The notes: generated by a model not told the origin, from the letters alone. Shown: positions 47,745 through 62,100, counted from the first letter of the stretch. The stretch is 64,000 nt of DNA from Puffinus mauretanicus (GCA_023333565.1 JAJKFH010001062.1:186001-250000), one strand, 5' to 3'. Translations and numbers: made by a program.

Positions 47745-49639
47745 AGAACATTTAAACATTTTGTAATTGAAATAAGCATACATGGAACACGGAAATCCCT
47801 GCCAAATCTGATGGGAATAAGTCATGAGTCAGCAACGGTGTTTAAGAGCCTTAAGCAAATATTGCTTTTAAATTGTCTTTGGTGGGATTACTCATAGGTG
47901 AATCTGCATTTGTATTAATCTTTGCATGGTTTGGTCCATAGAGTGTACAGTGAAAAGTGTGATCCTGGTTATGCTAGTCATACCCTTCCTTTTAATCAAC
48001 AGTATGTTGGGCACAGTGAGTCATCCCGATGGAGGTGTCCCTCTGCTGTCATTGACAACAAAAGGTACACGGATTTCTGACTGTAGAGAATCAAGTCAAA
48101 AAAATCAGGGCTTCCCTCCCTCAGACTGTAAATCGTAATTTAGTCAATGGTACTCTGGGACTTCTTGAATGGGTTTGCATACTTCAGGAGCCTTTTTAAG
48201 CTGCGTCTGAAACAGAAAGTTGCACAAGGAAACCCACCAAGCAGAGGGTTTTGTTTGTGGAAGTGGCCTGTCTCACACCCACCTGAGACGTGCAGAAGAG
48301 CTATGCTGGAATATGCTTGTGAACCTTAATTCTAGGCCTCCAACTGCCATCAGTCTTTCTCTCATTATTGTAATATTTTATAATTGTGTTCTGTTTTGGC
48401 CATTCTATATTAAATTATCACCTTTTTATTTTCCTTTAGTTTAAATCTCACAAAACCTTTTAAGTCAAGAAAATTGCTGTAACCTAAGTGCAACGACCTA
48501 GATTGCACCCTTTACCTCTGTGGAACTAGCTCTTTTTTTTTTTTTTCCCCCTATTCAAATATGATTTTACTTGCAACTACAACACTTCTTCCTCTCTTTG
48601 CCCTTCCTCTTCCTTGCTTTCCCCCTTGCACATCCTGATGGGGATGTCAGTGTGGCATCCAGCATGGCTCATGGTTAGCTGGTGAACGCAGTTATGCCCA
48701 GAGATACCTGTGGTATACAGTTTGAATTGAGTTGTTCCAAAAAGCCAATGAAAAGAGCCAGTGCAGAAGTACAAGATCTCTTGTGCACCAGTAAGATAGT
48801 ACAAATTTGGGGCTGGGCAGGCCTGGGGAATCCCAAAAAAGAAAGCTCCCTAAGAAGCCTCTCAGAGTATGTTCCCTGGGAAATGATTACCTGTGTTTAT
48901 TTTGCTTTGTTTTCTTTCCCTGCTTTGTGCATATGTTTCACAAATTGTTTTATGGTTCAGGTTTTGCATGAGTCAAATGGAGAGTTTTACATTTCTGAAA
49001 GCCAAGTCATTTATATCAGCATGTTTAGCAGAAAAAATACTATTACGGAAAACTCAAGATCCTCCTAATGAAAAGTGACATGGGCTCTGATCCTTTGAAC
49101 ATTTAGGTCCTTTGTTTCACAATCACAGTGAGTAGCTGGGACTACTCAAACTGGAAAAATTAAGTACTAAAGTAGTTGCAGAAATGGGATGTGAGTGCTG
49201 CAACTGATAAAAATACATATAAGAAAGTTTACTACTTTCTTATAATGATGACGAGACTTGGTTCAGCTTGGCAACATGGGACTTGGATATTCTGCATGCA
49301 GCCTTCATAGATGCAGGGTGAAGGGATGCTGAGACACAGAGAAGCAAAAAAGCCAGTGAGCTGTACAGTATAAAGTGAAAGGAAACAGCAGAAAAAGAAA
49401 TGAGAGAGAACGATACCTGAGGCTATGTGGGAGGACTCACAAAAGTTTCTTTAAAAGCTGCATTTGAAGTTTGTGTAAAATGACTAGGGGTGTCACTCGG
49501 CTGGACGAGGGAGGCTTGGCTGTGCCTGGATGCTGAGCATAAGAGCCCAGTGTTCCTACTCATAGGGGAGGTGATAACTTGCTTTGGGGGATATTTTTTA
49601 TAATGTTGATACTGGCTTTTTGAATGTTTTTCTACGCAA

Positions 49640-49672
49640 CGTGTGTGTGTCTATGTGTGTGTGAGTGTGTAC
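49640..49672. repeat. Imperfect (TG)n simple repeat
   Basis: The stretch gtgtgtgtgtctatgtgtgt followed by gtgagtgtgtacg is an interrupted TG microsatellite. Confidence 0.8.
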
Positions 49673-51270
49673 GATGGGAAACACGCGAGTGTGTAGTAAG
49701 AACTGTGGTTTCAGCGGGTGGAATTTGCTACTGGCAAGTCATTCTAGCACCGAGTCCAAGATAAATACCAGGTAGGCTTATATTTTTGCATGTGCTTTTT
49801 TGACCTGAAATGTTTTAAAAGTCTTCCAAAATGCAGGAAGTTGCACCTGGGGTTTCACAATTTTCTTGGGGCTGACTTTCCCGGTGTACATCTCTTCAAT
49901 TTCTGCTTTAATTCTTGTTGTCTGGCAAACTCCTGAAGGGATGCTTAGAAGAAGAGGTTCCAGACAACTGGTTTTTCTTGGTCTGCGGCTGGCTTCACTG
50001 ACTCTTCCTAAAAAGTTTTCTTCTGCGCTGTCCTACAGACTATGGGAGTCTCTAGACGTTCTTTCCACACTCCTGTTGTTTTGATTAATTTACTCGAAGT
50101 ACAAGTAGGCATTAAGCAGAATGGAAGGGTACTGACTTACTGGAAATGGTCTTGTTAGCTTCGTTAATGTACATGTAATAGAAGAAAATGGCTTTGAATT
50201 GAAGACACTCCGCTGTGTCTTTTAAAATTATTTTCTCTGGCCTCAGAGTACCTTTCCCTTTTAAGGTCTTCTTTGCATGGATACTTGGACTAACGTTTAA
50301 TTTTTTCCCATTGAAATTGTGTGTCAGACCCAGAAATGGGCTGTGGCCCAGCAGATACTTTTTTCCTGTTCCAGAGAACACACGTCCCCCTAATAACCAC
50401 CATATTATTCCTAACATGCCACCTAACGGGCTAAGTATGAGAAAAAGCAAAGACTCTGGAAGCCCTTGTGAAGAAGCATTGCAGTAGGGGTGTATAGGAA
50501 GCCATCGCTTATGGGACAGCTGGGAGTCTGGCTATCGCGCCGGCTTTTCCTGGCTTTTCTGTGGGGATTTGTGATACATGCGTTGTGGTGTGTGTTTTAC
50601 AATCCCTTGCCCTCTGGTCAAAAAAAAAATGAAAGAGCAAATGGCCTTGGCCAGCCATGAAAGCCAGTAAGAGGGTGGCAGATGGAGAGAAAAGTGCCCG
50701 AAAGGGCATTGTCTGGGTCTGAATCGTGGACAGCAGCAGCAGTATTCTCTTGAACAGCCACGGGAGCTGGGGAAGAAAGCCCATCTTTGTGTTCAGGCAG
50801 GAAGGAAGACCTGGGAGGCGTCGGGAAGCTGGGGATTTGGCTAGGGAAGAGTGAAAGGGGCTTGAGCCAGGAGTGGATGAGTTAGAAGGAGCAGGAGACT
50901 TCCGAGATGGGAGCATGGGCTGGTGGCTTAGAGAGAGCAAGAAGTTAGGATCAGTTTGGGAAATGAGGACTTTTTCGACGAAAATGTACAGAAAAGTGAA
51001 TGAAACCCACAGAGCTGAGGAATAAATCCAGCCTCTGCACTTTAAAATATTCAAAAACTTAAAATATTCATAGAACTTTGTGACAGACGAGACCAATGTA
51101 TTACTGCACAAAACAAAAAACAATGCAATTGTAATTAAAATATGATACAACATAATCAAAATTGTTATCTTTTAATCACAAGAAATCAGCCCTTCTAAAA
51201 TACTCATTAAATGCATGGAATAGTTATGATCTGTTCAGTCCAAATATTATATTTAGGAGTCCTACTTTAC

Positions 51271-51287
51271 AATAATAATAATAAATA
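51271..51287. repeat. Short (AAT)n microsatellite
   Basis: About five tandem aat/ata units in AT-rich intergenic DNA. Confidence 0.7.
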
Positions 51288-54200
51288 CTACACAAGATTA
51301 GGACATTGTTTGGAGGCACCACCATCACAGGGGTAAGTAATGCACTTGCAGTTCATAGAACTCAGAGAAGGAGCTTTGTGTTGGCAAACTGGAGGCTATA
51401 TCCTCTTATAAATGTACTTCAGTTGACACTTTGCCCATTTTGCTGTCATTTTTTTCATAATTCTCAATGACACAAAAAACCCTCAAAATTATTATAAGAG
51501 GAGCCAGTGTTTTCCTAGATCCCGTTCTTTCAAAATTCTGCTACACTAAAATCACCAACAGGGAAGAATGCGTTTTATATTTTTTCCCTGTTTTGGCTAC
51601 AAGCAGGTTCTTCTTTCAAGATCAAATTCATAATCTTTAGCTTTTTTATAAAGAAGGACTTAAAAGGCAAATGGGATTTTGTGATAGGCTGTTGGTAAGA
51701 GTGTAACCTTGCTAAGAATACCCAGATAATTAAAGATATTCTTTAACTCCAGAAATTCTGATTGCAAATTCATAGATGCATATCTACAGTCAAAGAACAC
51801 TTCTCACCGAGTTAGCATCTTGAACATTTGTTTCTCTAAAGCTCTGAGAACAAAACACCGCTTAAAAACAAGCAGAAAAGAGCCACGATAGAAAGAAGTG
51901 ACACTGTGGAACTGTGACAAAAGTCCCTTCTGGCTTTGGTTTATCCTATGGCCCTCTCCGGGATCATACAATTTTATTTAGGCACCAAAATAGGTCACCA
52001 AATTTTCAGGAGTGCGAAGAACTCAGCTACGGTTTCTCTGTTGGATGCTGGCCCTTTTGTTCCACCCTACAGAGGTAGGAAAGAACTATCAAAGCTTTTT
52101 TTGCCTTTTTTTTCTTGCTATACTTTGTTCCAAAGGAAGTGGGTTCTGGAAACATTCACCGTTGTAAATCATGGCTTAAATTTGATACTTGTTCATCTGT
52201 TTAACTGCTGTTCTGTGTTTTCAGACTCTCACCCAGTGCTGCGTTGTTGGGAGAACAGAGGTAGCTATATTGTCACTTGAAAATATATGAAAATCATAAT
52301 GGATAGTAGTCATTTACATAAAATACTGATATTGAAGAGTTCTTTAATCTCTGTTTTAAAATTAAAAGTGGCTACACATCTTATTTATTGTGTGCCATGA
52401 ATCCTTTCCCATTCTTTTATGATTATATCTTACAATAACTGATAAAATCTAAGCCTTTCATCCACCACAGACGCTCCATATCCCAGTGGGCCTTTGATCC
52501 AATACGATCTTCTTAAACAGCACTATAGGGTCAGAGCATTTTCTCCAGAGAGTTTTGAGCTGAAGCATATTTCATAATGAGGCCCTTTTATTAAGATCTG
52601 TTCTGCCACTCTAATCGAAAACATAGATTTGTGATCTGTCCCATACAGGATATTAAACAAAAAATTATACTATCATTATTGGATTAGTTACCTCAGTGCT
52701 TTCAGAGATTAACTCGTTATCATTACATTTTTCTAAATGGCTTATTGCTTGTTTAATACAATGGATTTTGAGTGGTCCTGTAAGTAGAAAATCGATAAAG
52801 GGACCAGCAGTGTAATCTTTTAGACCAATAAAAAAAGTGTGACTCCCAGCTTCATACAATTAAACTTTATTTAAACTCTCTTCCATATCTTTATCGGGGT
52901 TTTAATTCTGTTGTGCTTTTCCATGGAAGGAAAGTTCCATGTTTAGTAGCTTACAAGGAGGCACTGAGGAAGGATTTTTCTGTAGCTAGTTAAGATGAGA
53001 TGAGCTGAAGTGAATGTGGAAATGAGATAGCAAGGTTTATGCTAACACAAAGTCATGTAGTCTGGCCAGGTATTTACTTCTTGAGCTTCATGTGTGTTGC
53101 AAAACATGTTGCGGAAAAAGGGTGTTCACTGGGTCAGCAGAAACATAGCCACAATACTGGTCCTCCTTCCCACGCCCTCTGATAAAAATGGTAAGTCTAG
53201 GCACATGCCCATTTAAGCAGTTTATTGTCATAGCCAGGGGACAATGATGTACAGTGTTCCAGCACGTAAGAAATTTGAAATTGCATGTTGATTGCAAGCT
53301 GCTGAAAGATTACATTGCCTCTATGAAATGTACAACTTTGTATGCTGCTATACGTAACAGTTTATACGCATTCAAGGAGTCTATGCAAAAAAACCTCTCT
53401 AATATCTTTACGGTACATGAGATCAAATAAAGATGGATCTGAGGAAGACCGAGGAATAAATAAAAGTATACCTGGAATCCTACTATAGAGGATGCGCTGC
53501 TTTCCCCATGAAATGCTGTGACTCCAAGACCTGTATACTACCTTCAATAACTCATCTTTTTAGTAGGCGTGCATCCAGATTGTTATTCTGGGCATCATCG
53601 TTAGTGGTTCTGGCATTGCAGTAAAACTTAGGAACTTTGGGCATAGATTAGTTTAATCCTTCATGGAATCTAACCACATTATCATGTAAGCATCTACAGT
53701 TTTGACTGGCTTGACTTCAGAATTGTGAACTGAATTCGGCGGATGTTGCTTACTAGGGTCTGTGACTTCTGAAAGTTTCTGCAGTGGCTGTATCTCTTTC
53801 ATCAAAATACAGAAATTTGTGTTTGCTTCTGGTTTCCAGCATTCTGTTTTGGACCTCCATATTGCTTATGTATGTTCACTTATGTTTTTCACTTGGATTT
53901 TTACTTGCATTTGCCCCCATTTCCCTGTCAACATAAAAAACTGAGACACTTGAGTTCAGCCCTCTAAACGGGTGTTTGGCAATGTAGAAATAAAAAATGA
54001 TAAGGTGTAGTGCTGCAAGGTTTCCTTTTATTTTGATGCAACCTATTCAGTTCAGGAAAAATGCACTTTCTACCCAGCTGAGTGACATCTAGCTGTCCTC
54101 ATAAGGAAAGAAGTCTGCCTAAAACCTAATGAATGTGAAGAAGTGTTAATTCTTGGAATACCCCAGTGAAAACAAAAATAATTTCAAAGGTTTTTTTTCA

Positions 54201-54914
54201 AGTATTTGTCCGCAGGAAGATAAGCTGCAGTTTAAAACCTAGAGGCATTTAAATCTTTTGCTGGTATACCTCCGGAACATCTGATACGGATTTCAGGATT
54301 GAAGCTATCCATTTGGTGAGAAATTTTTGTTCAGAGCAATGTGCAACATGTTGGACCATCAGATACTGCTGAACTCGAGTATATATCTGGAGTGCTAAAT
54401 TGTGTTTTGGAATGGTCGTTTTATTATTAATTGTCTGGTTGAGAGACTTAAACCATTTGGTGCTTGGACAAATTGGAATCCTTTAAGTAAATAGTTTAGT
54501 CTTGGCATCCTTTCACTGTAACTGCTGCAACTTATCCAGTTAATGTTGGAGGGGTGGATGTTTCATCTCGAAAGCACATTTAGAAGGACAAAATTTGGTT
54601 TTATACACACTGTCTTTTACACTAAAAGCACAGATTTTCAAACAGTGTATAAAAGTCCATAATTCATGCCCTGCCACAGGCAGCATTTGCAACTATTTCA
54701 GCCTAAACTAGGAAAGCACCTTTTTTGCTGGAGAAACCTGCATGTGCCTTGAATTCAGGTTGGGAGTCTAACTTCATGGATTGCATTCAGGTACTGCTGT
54801 CACAAGTTGGTGGCTGAGAGGGAAAGTTTACATTTGAACAGATAATACAGTCATGGATGTAAGCATACTCCTACATACATAATAAAATATTACAATAAAA
54901 AACACTTAAGCTTC

Positions 54915-55001
54915 AATCCTGCAAATGTTTACTAAATGCTTAACTCTCGGAAGACTCTTAAGTCTGTAAAATTAAGCAGATGTGTAACTGTTTGCAGGAT
55001 T
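54915..55001. repeat. Palindromic interspersed element with about 29-bp inverted arms, copy C
   Basis: The left arm (54915-54943) begins aatcctgcaaatg and ends gcttaa. The right arm (54972-55001) begins ttaagcag and ends tttgcaggatt. The arms are imperfect reverse complements over about 29 bp, separated by 28 bp. The terminal CAATCCTGCAAA/TTTGCAGGATT motif and TTAAGC blocks fit an old non-autonomous, MITE-like sauropsid repeat, to which intron 15 copies A and B also seem related. The family name is not certain. Confidence 0.6.
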
Positions 55002-58000
55002 TGTGGCTTAGGACTTGCTCTGTATCCTGCCAAGCTCAATGGAGATCAGGTTTGGGATATTCGGAAGCCTTAGGGTAACACATACACATATTGTGGAGGT
55101 GTTGAAACGTTTTTGAAAGGAAAATAGAAGAAACCCATATGCCAGTGGAAATAATCTTAAAATAGAACAGCTATTGGAGTGTGTATGTGTGTATATGTGT
55201 ATGGAAAGCAAGCAGATAGCTACAGGAGTATTTCAGCAGGTGTGATACAAGATTTTGTAGTGGAACAGGTCATTGACAGATTGCTGGAATCATCTTTTGC
55301 TTTACAGCTCTGAGTACCTTAAGAAAATAATCGCTTTCACTGCTGAAACATGAGTTTGCCCAGCATGATGACTGGCTTTAGAAACTTCCCCATTTACTGA
55401 TAGTGATTCTAAAGGTAGCTGAGAGGGATGTATTGATACTTATCTTCATCTTACTAAAAATGGTGAAGTCAAATCCCAAAGCCCTGCCACCTCCCCCTAA
55501 AGGTAATCACCCAGGGAGTTAAATTCTGATGAAATAAAAATCTGTCATTTGACAAGAGCAGAGCTGGTTTTATGCACCAATCAAGATCAGAATCTTCAGG
55601 TAAGGATCTGACTTTTAGTCTGAAAATCGGTAGTGAGATAAAACACTCAGATATTATAGAATTGGCAGAGTGAGAGGCTTCAGCTTTATCTGTACCTGGG
55701 CTTATTTTTATTATTACAGTACAAACTGTAATTTTGTGTTTTGTTTTTGTTTTTTGAAATCAGAATATTAGAAAAATATAAAGCCATGCGTGGGTGGCTG
55801 TTCTGAATGATAACTGATCTACTAGACACATAAGTTTCAAGATTTATTCAGTAGTTTGTAGAGCTTAAATCATTCCTGTTTTATTCTGAACTGTGCCCAT
55901 CTCTACTTATGAGCAGGAATACTTCCACTGAATGCTCCTTTTCTGTTCCAGCAAATCGATTCCAAATGTATTTTCCTGAATTTTTCTTTTGCTACTACAC
56001 TGTCTCCCCAGAAGATGTTTTAAGTGGAATTATTTATTATTTATAGGCTCTTGTTAAAGCCTATAAAATCCTGCCTGTGTTAAATTTTCATTTTGGCCTG
56101 TTGGCCAGCTGGTATTGTGAATGATCATGTCTTTCTGCAAACATACTAGATAATGAGGAGATGAAGATGGAGTACTTACTTCTTGGTGAATATATGCACA
56201 TTTCAGGGTTTTTGTTTCTTTGTTTGGGAAGCAAAAAACATCCCATGTCTGCCAGCAGATCTGAAATGATAATCAGATAAACTGATCTGAAAGTTGTCAG
56301 TGTGCTCTGCTTCCATTTTTCATAATAAGCATAATTAAAACTGTATGACTGAATGCTGAGAGGTGACTTAAATAATTGGCTGGTTAATGTTAAGAAGGTG
56401 TAAATTCTCCAGAAAAGCCCTGTGCATACCAACTGAAAATGCAACCCATGAAATAAATCCATCGGCCTACATTTGTTTTAACAGTAATACTGACCTTAGA
56501 GCAAGGTATTTCCGAAGGATTTTTAATGACCAGCTGGAGTTAATAGCCTCTGGCTGTACCTCAGGCTTTAAACTCTGCCCAGCCAGCCATTAATTCCTAG
56601 GAAATGCTCTGTTCCTTGATTGTTACTCCTTAACGGCATGACAACCTAGACTGTAAATAGCTGTTAGCAGAGAAAATACTAGTATTGTTAAATGCACATA
56701 GTACCTTCCTTTAGAAAAGACTCCAAAATATTTACAAGCCAAGGGTTCTGGAAAAAAGTACGCAAAGATTATTTTTGTGACTGGGAAAACAGCCTATGTC
56801 ATAACAGACAGGCTTAAGAAGATGCATATTCTCAGTATGTCTCTGAGAAATTAGACACCCTTAGGGTTGTCACATTGCCCACTGCTGGTGTTTCTGGCTA
56901 TAGGCTAGAGAAGCATTAGCATTACCCACTTCTAGCCCTGGCTGTTGGCCAAGAGGATCTGAATTTTGTGGACATTACCAGCCTTCTGGGGAAACATGTC
57001 AAATGGTCTGCAAATGTCTGCCACCAGAGCTCCAACATGCAAAAAAAAAAAAAAATAATGCTCATATAAGTAGTTTGTGGTTAAGTCTTATTGTATAGGT
57101 ACAACATCTAAGGAAGTACAGCTTTATCTGCGATGGCTGCATCCTGCAGGGGACTTAGGAGGAGAACATTTGATTACAGAAAGGGATGAGTCAGAAAAAA
57201 GAAGTCTTGATTTCTGCCATGTCTTCAAGAACATCCACAGAGACATTAGTAACCAGAAGGATGAAGAGACAGACCCAGTGACTGATAAATCAGAGGAATC
57301 ACATGGCTGAAAGCCAGTTGTTCTGGCTTACTCTGTGCCCCCGGTGTGCTCAAAGCGGGTGCATTCAGGCCACCATTTGCCATTCAACCACAAGCATTAG
57401 TGAGGTGCTGAGGAAGTTAGCCCTGATGCTGATAAACTGTGTAAGCTTGTATTTAACAGCATGGATGTCAGTTGCACTGTCACTTGCTGCAATACTTTGC
57501 CTAATGTTAAGCACAGGACCAAGGGCTTTGCCAGGCTATCAGCAAAGGCTGTACAGAAGGCTTTGCTAGGTGTGCAGCTGCACTATACAGAAACACAGCG
57601 TTTCTGGACCCTGAAGTGAATTTATGACAAGCCACTGTTAAACCTGCCTGCTTTAAAATTGTGAATGAGAACAGACTGATACTACAGATTTGTAACGGTG
57701 CTAAATATAATATGATAAATGACTTTTGACACATGTTGGTTAAGGAATTTTATCATGTGCATATGAATGAACACTGCTGATGAGCATAAAGCTGCTAGAG
57801 ATTTCACAACCTCAAATCCACAGCTGACAGAAAAAATAGTGTTTTTCTGATAGAGAATATTTCACAGCAGTGATCTCTTTAATTATATCATTATTTGTAA
57901 CTGGCCTACAATGACTTTTCTAGATCTAACATGGTTACAAGTTCTCTGCACAAGTACTAATAGATTTTACTATAATTTTAAATAGAGTGCTGCTGAAGTT

Positions 58001-58839
58001 AGCAAAATGACATTTTAAAACCTTTTTTTCAGTGGTTGCAGACTTTCTTAAAGGAACAGACCTCTTGTGTTTTCTCCCTGCTGTTTCTTAATTAGGCTTT
58101 CTTTATTCCATGACAAATGGGTATCACACCATTATCCAGTTACAAATCAGTCTTCACATGTCTTTCCCATTCCCATTAATGCACTGGCACAACTCGGAAC
58201 AGCATTTAATCGTGTTCCATTTTTTATTTCTCTCGAAGCTACAGAGCAGCCATCACCAAACAGAGTGCCTGGCAAAGTGTGAATCATGAAGATGTCAGCA
58301 GCAGCGCAAGGGCAGCTTCGACAACAGAGGCACAAGGTCCTGCTGGTGGCATTTTTGCTCCACCCTTGTTACAGCCTGAGAAGAATTCCAGGTGGGGGTC
58401 AAGCTCCCAGGCTCCTCGTCCTTTGGCCATCTGATCTCATCAACAGCTTGGTTCTCACCCCGTGGCATGGAGAAGGGTGTTCGGGAGGTGACAAGTAATG
58501 CTGCAGCGCCTACATAGGTTTTGAATGTTGAGGAAGTTGGAACCACTGAAGATAGATAATGTCTCCCTAACTAATTTAGTTACTTGTTTGCAGCATTTCA
58601 TATGCTGTAATGTACCGCTACATATTACCGTGTTTAGAACATTTCACTGCTTTATCCCATATGTTTCCAGTAAATACGCTCACTGGGAAACCACTCAGAA
58701 GCCTTTTTGTATTCTAGATACTTTCCCAGTGACGCTTTAATTTTCCTACTCACTACTAAAGCTACTGACGCTTTAATTTTTTTTACTTTTAATTATGGCC
58801 TTATGCTATTTAGTTAGTGCATGGAAAACGCAAAGGTTA
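55002..58839. other. Intergenic DNA
   Basis: No gene is recognised. There is a poly-A run near 57041-57055 and an acidic 77-codon frame at 57077-57310 without similarity that I recognise. A 15-bp direct repeat (tgacgctttaatttt) occurs at 58730-58744 and 58766-58780. Confidence 0.8.
58730..58780. repeat. 15-bp direct repeat, period 36 bp
   Basis: The string tgacgctttaatttt occurs at 58730-58744 and again at 58766-58780. Confidence 0.85.
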
Positions 58840-58845
58840 ATGGCT

Positions 58846-59110
58846 TCCTAGAAATCACAAAGCCAATTAGTGAAGATTCTGAGGAACCAGGCTTCTTGAC
58901 TCCTATCATTTGTATATCTTCTTTCCTCTACCATAATTCTTAGACTTACTTTTTGCATCATGTTCCTTAGTCTTCATTCCTAGAGCATTTTACAATGCCA
59001 GTATAATTTTACTCATTTACCAGATGGGGAAAAATTGCCACTTGGAGGAAGGAGATAAAATGCTTTCAGCCACCCAAAAGATTCATGGTTCATCCAGTGC
59101 ACTCTTCACA
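58846..59110 (-). mobile_element. MIR-type SINE remnants, minus orientation
   Basis: The first part (58850-58935) has gaaatcacaaagccaattag, then gaaccaggcttcttgactcc, resembling the MIR reverse complement (ggtcacacagc...agaacccaggtctcctgactcc). The second part (58983-59110) has agcattttacaatgcc, then catttaccagatggggaaaa, tgccacttggaggaagg and ttcatggttcatcc. This is again the MIR order from cattttacagatggggaaac onward. The two parts may be two insertions. Divergence is high, and I see no flanking duplications. Confidence 0.5.
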
Positions 59111-62100
59111 AAATTAATTGCCCACTAGGTGCATTTTGAATATAATTTTACTGCCTATAACATGCTTGTAAACAAGGCACTGTGACTTCATGGAGAGAAA
59201 GTAACATTTCTAGGTAGGATAAAAATGGATGCTCAGGTCATTAGCTTTTTGGTGAGGTCAGGCTGGACACATTTTACATTCAGGCATAGGTGGAGCTCAT
59301 GGGGGAACAGGGTACAACCTCTGTCTCGCACAGTCAAATACCACCTGTTTCTTGAGTTTTTCCAAATGTCATTGGCCATTTGGTCAATTTGTACAATCTG
59401 ATCATCTGAAATAAGTTACTGAGAAATTTTTAAGACTCTTGATATTTAGGGAATCGAGAATAGCTAGTATTTCTAAATGTTGAAATTTTAAGATTGGCAA
59501 TATTAATTATTCCTCTGTTCTCATTCTCATGTGAAACTGCAGTTTAGGAGCAAAGAAATCACCGTAGTGGATCAGGCCACTGGTATAGCAAGCTCGGTTA
59601 TCTCTCTGCAGCAGTAGTCCATAGATACGTAACTCTGAGCTGTTATTCATGGATGCAGAATTGCTTACACTAGCTTTATTGCTCACTGCAGATTCTGCGG
59701 TTTTATGCCAGCTGAGGTTTCAGTAACTGGCAGGCTCCCTCGTACAGTCCTGCCCTCACAGCTGGGCAGACTGACACAAGAGAACTGAGGAGCACCTAAA
59801 GCATGGACACATCAGAGCTTAATATATGGGACTCCCCGCACAATTTCTTTATTCGATGCTTTGAATTTCAGACCAGTGAATTTCAGATAAAAGTTTAATA
59901 GGCAAGAAGGTTGCTTGCACTTATGAGCTCCACATGGTAGCATTTAATAGGGAGGGGATTCAGCTTCATATTCATATTTGATACCAGATTATTTCATGAT
60001 AAAAATTCTTTTATAAGATCAAATATGAAAGAACCTCTAATGACATTGTAGCTGCCCTGAGTTATTTTATGTTCTATGAAATGAAAGATGTACACATAAG
60101 GAAATGCATAGTTGAATTCTAGGTTTGAGCTAAAGCTCTTGAGCAAGCTTCCAGGAACACTGCTGAGAGAAAACAAGGGGTGTGACATTGTGGATACAAG
60201 GGAAACAACTATTTCCAAAACGAATAAAATCTTGTACAGAGCAACAAACTCTATGCCTTAAATTTGTAATTATTGCACAAACAGACTTACGAGATTTTTG
60301 TCCCTTACTTTGTGTTTCTTAATACATTTAGATTTATTTTATATGTGATCTTAATTAATAACTTGGCATTGTGATGCTCAGATTTGGGTTAATTCAATGC
60401 AGCTTGCGTTGAATTTATTTATTTGTAATTTACACATACATATTCTCAACCTTATGTCCATCATAATACAATATTTGTCTTTGCTATTTTATTATGTATC
60501 ATGCATTTGCATATACATCTTTCGTTTATAGAGATACCTGAAACAATGCCTTTAAAACATGCTTTACACGGTCTGTACAAAGCTGTATAAAGCACTTTTG
60601 AACTGTAGGCATTATATGCATGTAAATGATTATCAGTTGTGAATCAGATTCACCATATTAAATTATAGACCATTTAAAGGTGATCCAATGTAAATATTCA
60701 GTTAATGCAGCAAGGAAATTAAGGAAACAAAGGAACACTGTTTTAATGAGAGAATGATGGAAAACAAATTGATATTTTGTCTGGGATGTCACGAGGAAGG
60801 GACTAAATCTGAAGATAGACAAGGTTAAAGAAAGGTTAATACCAATAAAGGAAGAAGGATTGCTAAAACAACTGAGAGGAGATTTATGAAAGAGTACATT
60901 CCACAGATTTGCAACTATGAGTATTGCAGGCAAAGGAGTGTGGATGACAAACTGTTTAAAGAAGCAGTGAAGGCACTGGAATATTGGAGTTATATTTCCT
61001 TTGGGAGGTCAAAGAAACACTATATTGTAGTGTCCAATAAACCAAACGAAGGAATGAGAAATAGGAGGTTTTCGGTTCATATATAGAGAATGTGGGTGCA
61101 AAGTTGGCAATCCACGAACTGCAGTTCTTGTTTTCTGCCACAGAGCTGTATTGTTTCAGCCTTGTTTTGACTAACACTGGAATGACTGTGATTCTACTAT
61201 TTTGGTAGCTACTTTAATACTCAGGAAGTGGAGATCTTTTCCATTTTGAAGGGAACCCCTACGTAGGGACTTTTTTTGTGAGGCAGGAGTCTGCAACACT
61301 GGAAAAATACGTAATTTGCAAAGGCGTGAAAGCTACATTAGCAGACTGGCCTATCTTACTGTGAACAAAGGATCACATACAACGTTCAGCAAACGTTGAA
61401 AAATGCAGACCATGGAGACTATTTCGCAAACTGATTAGCTAAAGATGCCTGCATGAGATTGGGTTAAAACCAAAGAGAGATATCTTCTCACTGTCTCTCC
61501 ACCCAGTCTTCTTTTCCTGTGTTCTATGGCCTCTTAATATTTTGTTGTTACTTTTTTTTCATAATACGCATCATAGAAGTCAGCATTAGGAATACTATGA
61601 TTAATGGGTGGAAATTTGTGCATTGAGTAAATATTGGTCATTTCTTCATTTTGCATCTGATTTATAGTATTTATGTTTACACTTTGGATTTGTTTGGTTT
61701 TGATGGAGACATATGCTTGGAAAGGCCTATAGATGAAAAGGCAGTCTCATGTTTCAAACAAAACTCTGTCAGTTTGGCAACTATGCTTCCATTTTTAATA
61801 AAAGCATTTCATCCAGATGATAAAAGGCAGTTATAAGAGAAATTTATCAACTTATATGCTTACATTTTCTCCTCGTATTCTCCTACTTGTTGTCTTCTCC
61901 ATAGACAGTAACTCTGTTTTGCTGCAATTTTAGTACAGTGGAATGTTATAAGGCAACATTCTGTTTTTAACTCAGTTTATGATTTGTACCATGCCATGAA
62001 AAGTTGAGGCATACCTTTTGTGTGTGTGAATTTTGCTTTTTCTTTTATTTCAAAATTTCTGTATGTAATGGAATAAGAACTTATAAACTGTTTTATTGCA

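Larger units (their letters stand above)
47745..54914. other. Intergenic DNA
   Basis: No gene is recognised. It contains a TG-rich simple repeat at about 49640-49672 and a short (AAT)n at about 51271-51287. A purine-rich stretch on the + strand at about 50640-50960 gives a 216-codon minus-strand open frame (50509-51159) with no recognisable domain. The remainder is AT-rich unique sequence. Confidence 0.8.

Noticed and set aside
50509..51159. 216-codon minus-strand frame as a gene
   Set aside because: Explained by purine-rich strand composition. No splice structure, start context or family resemblance.
57077..57310. Acidic 77-codon frame with an AG before it
   Set aside because: Composition looks protein-like, but there is no ATG, no neighbouring exon and no recognised homology.
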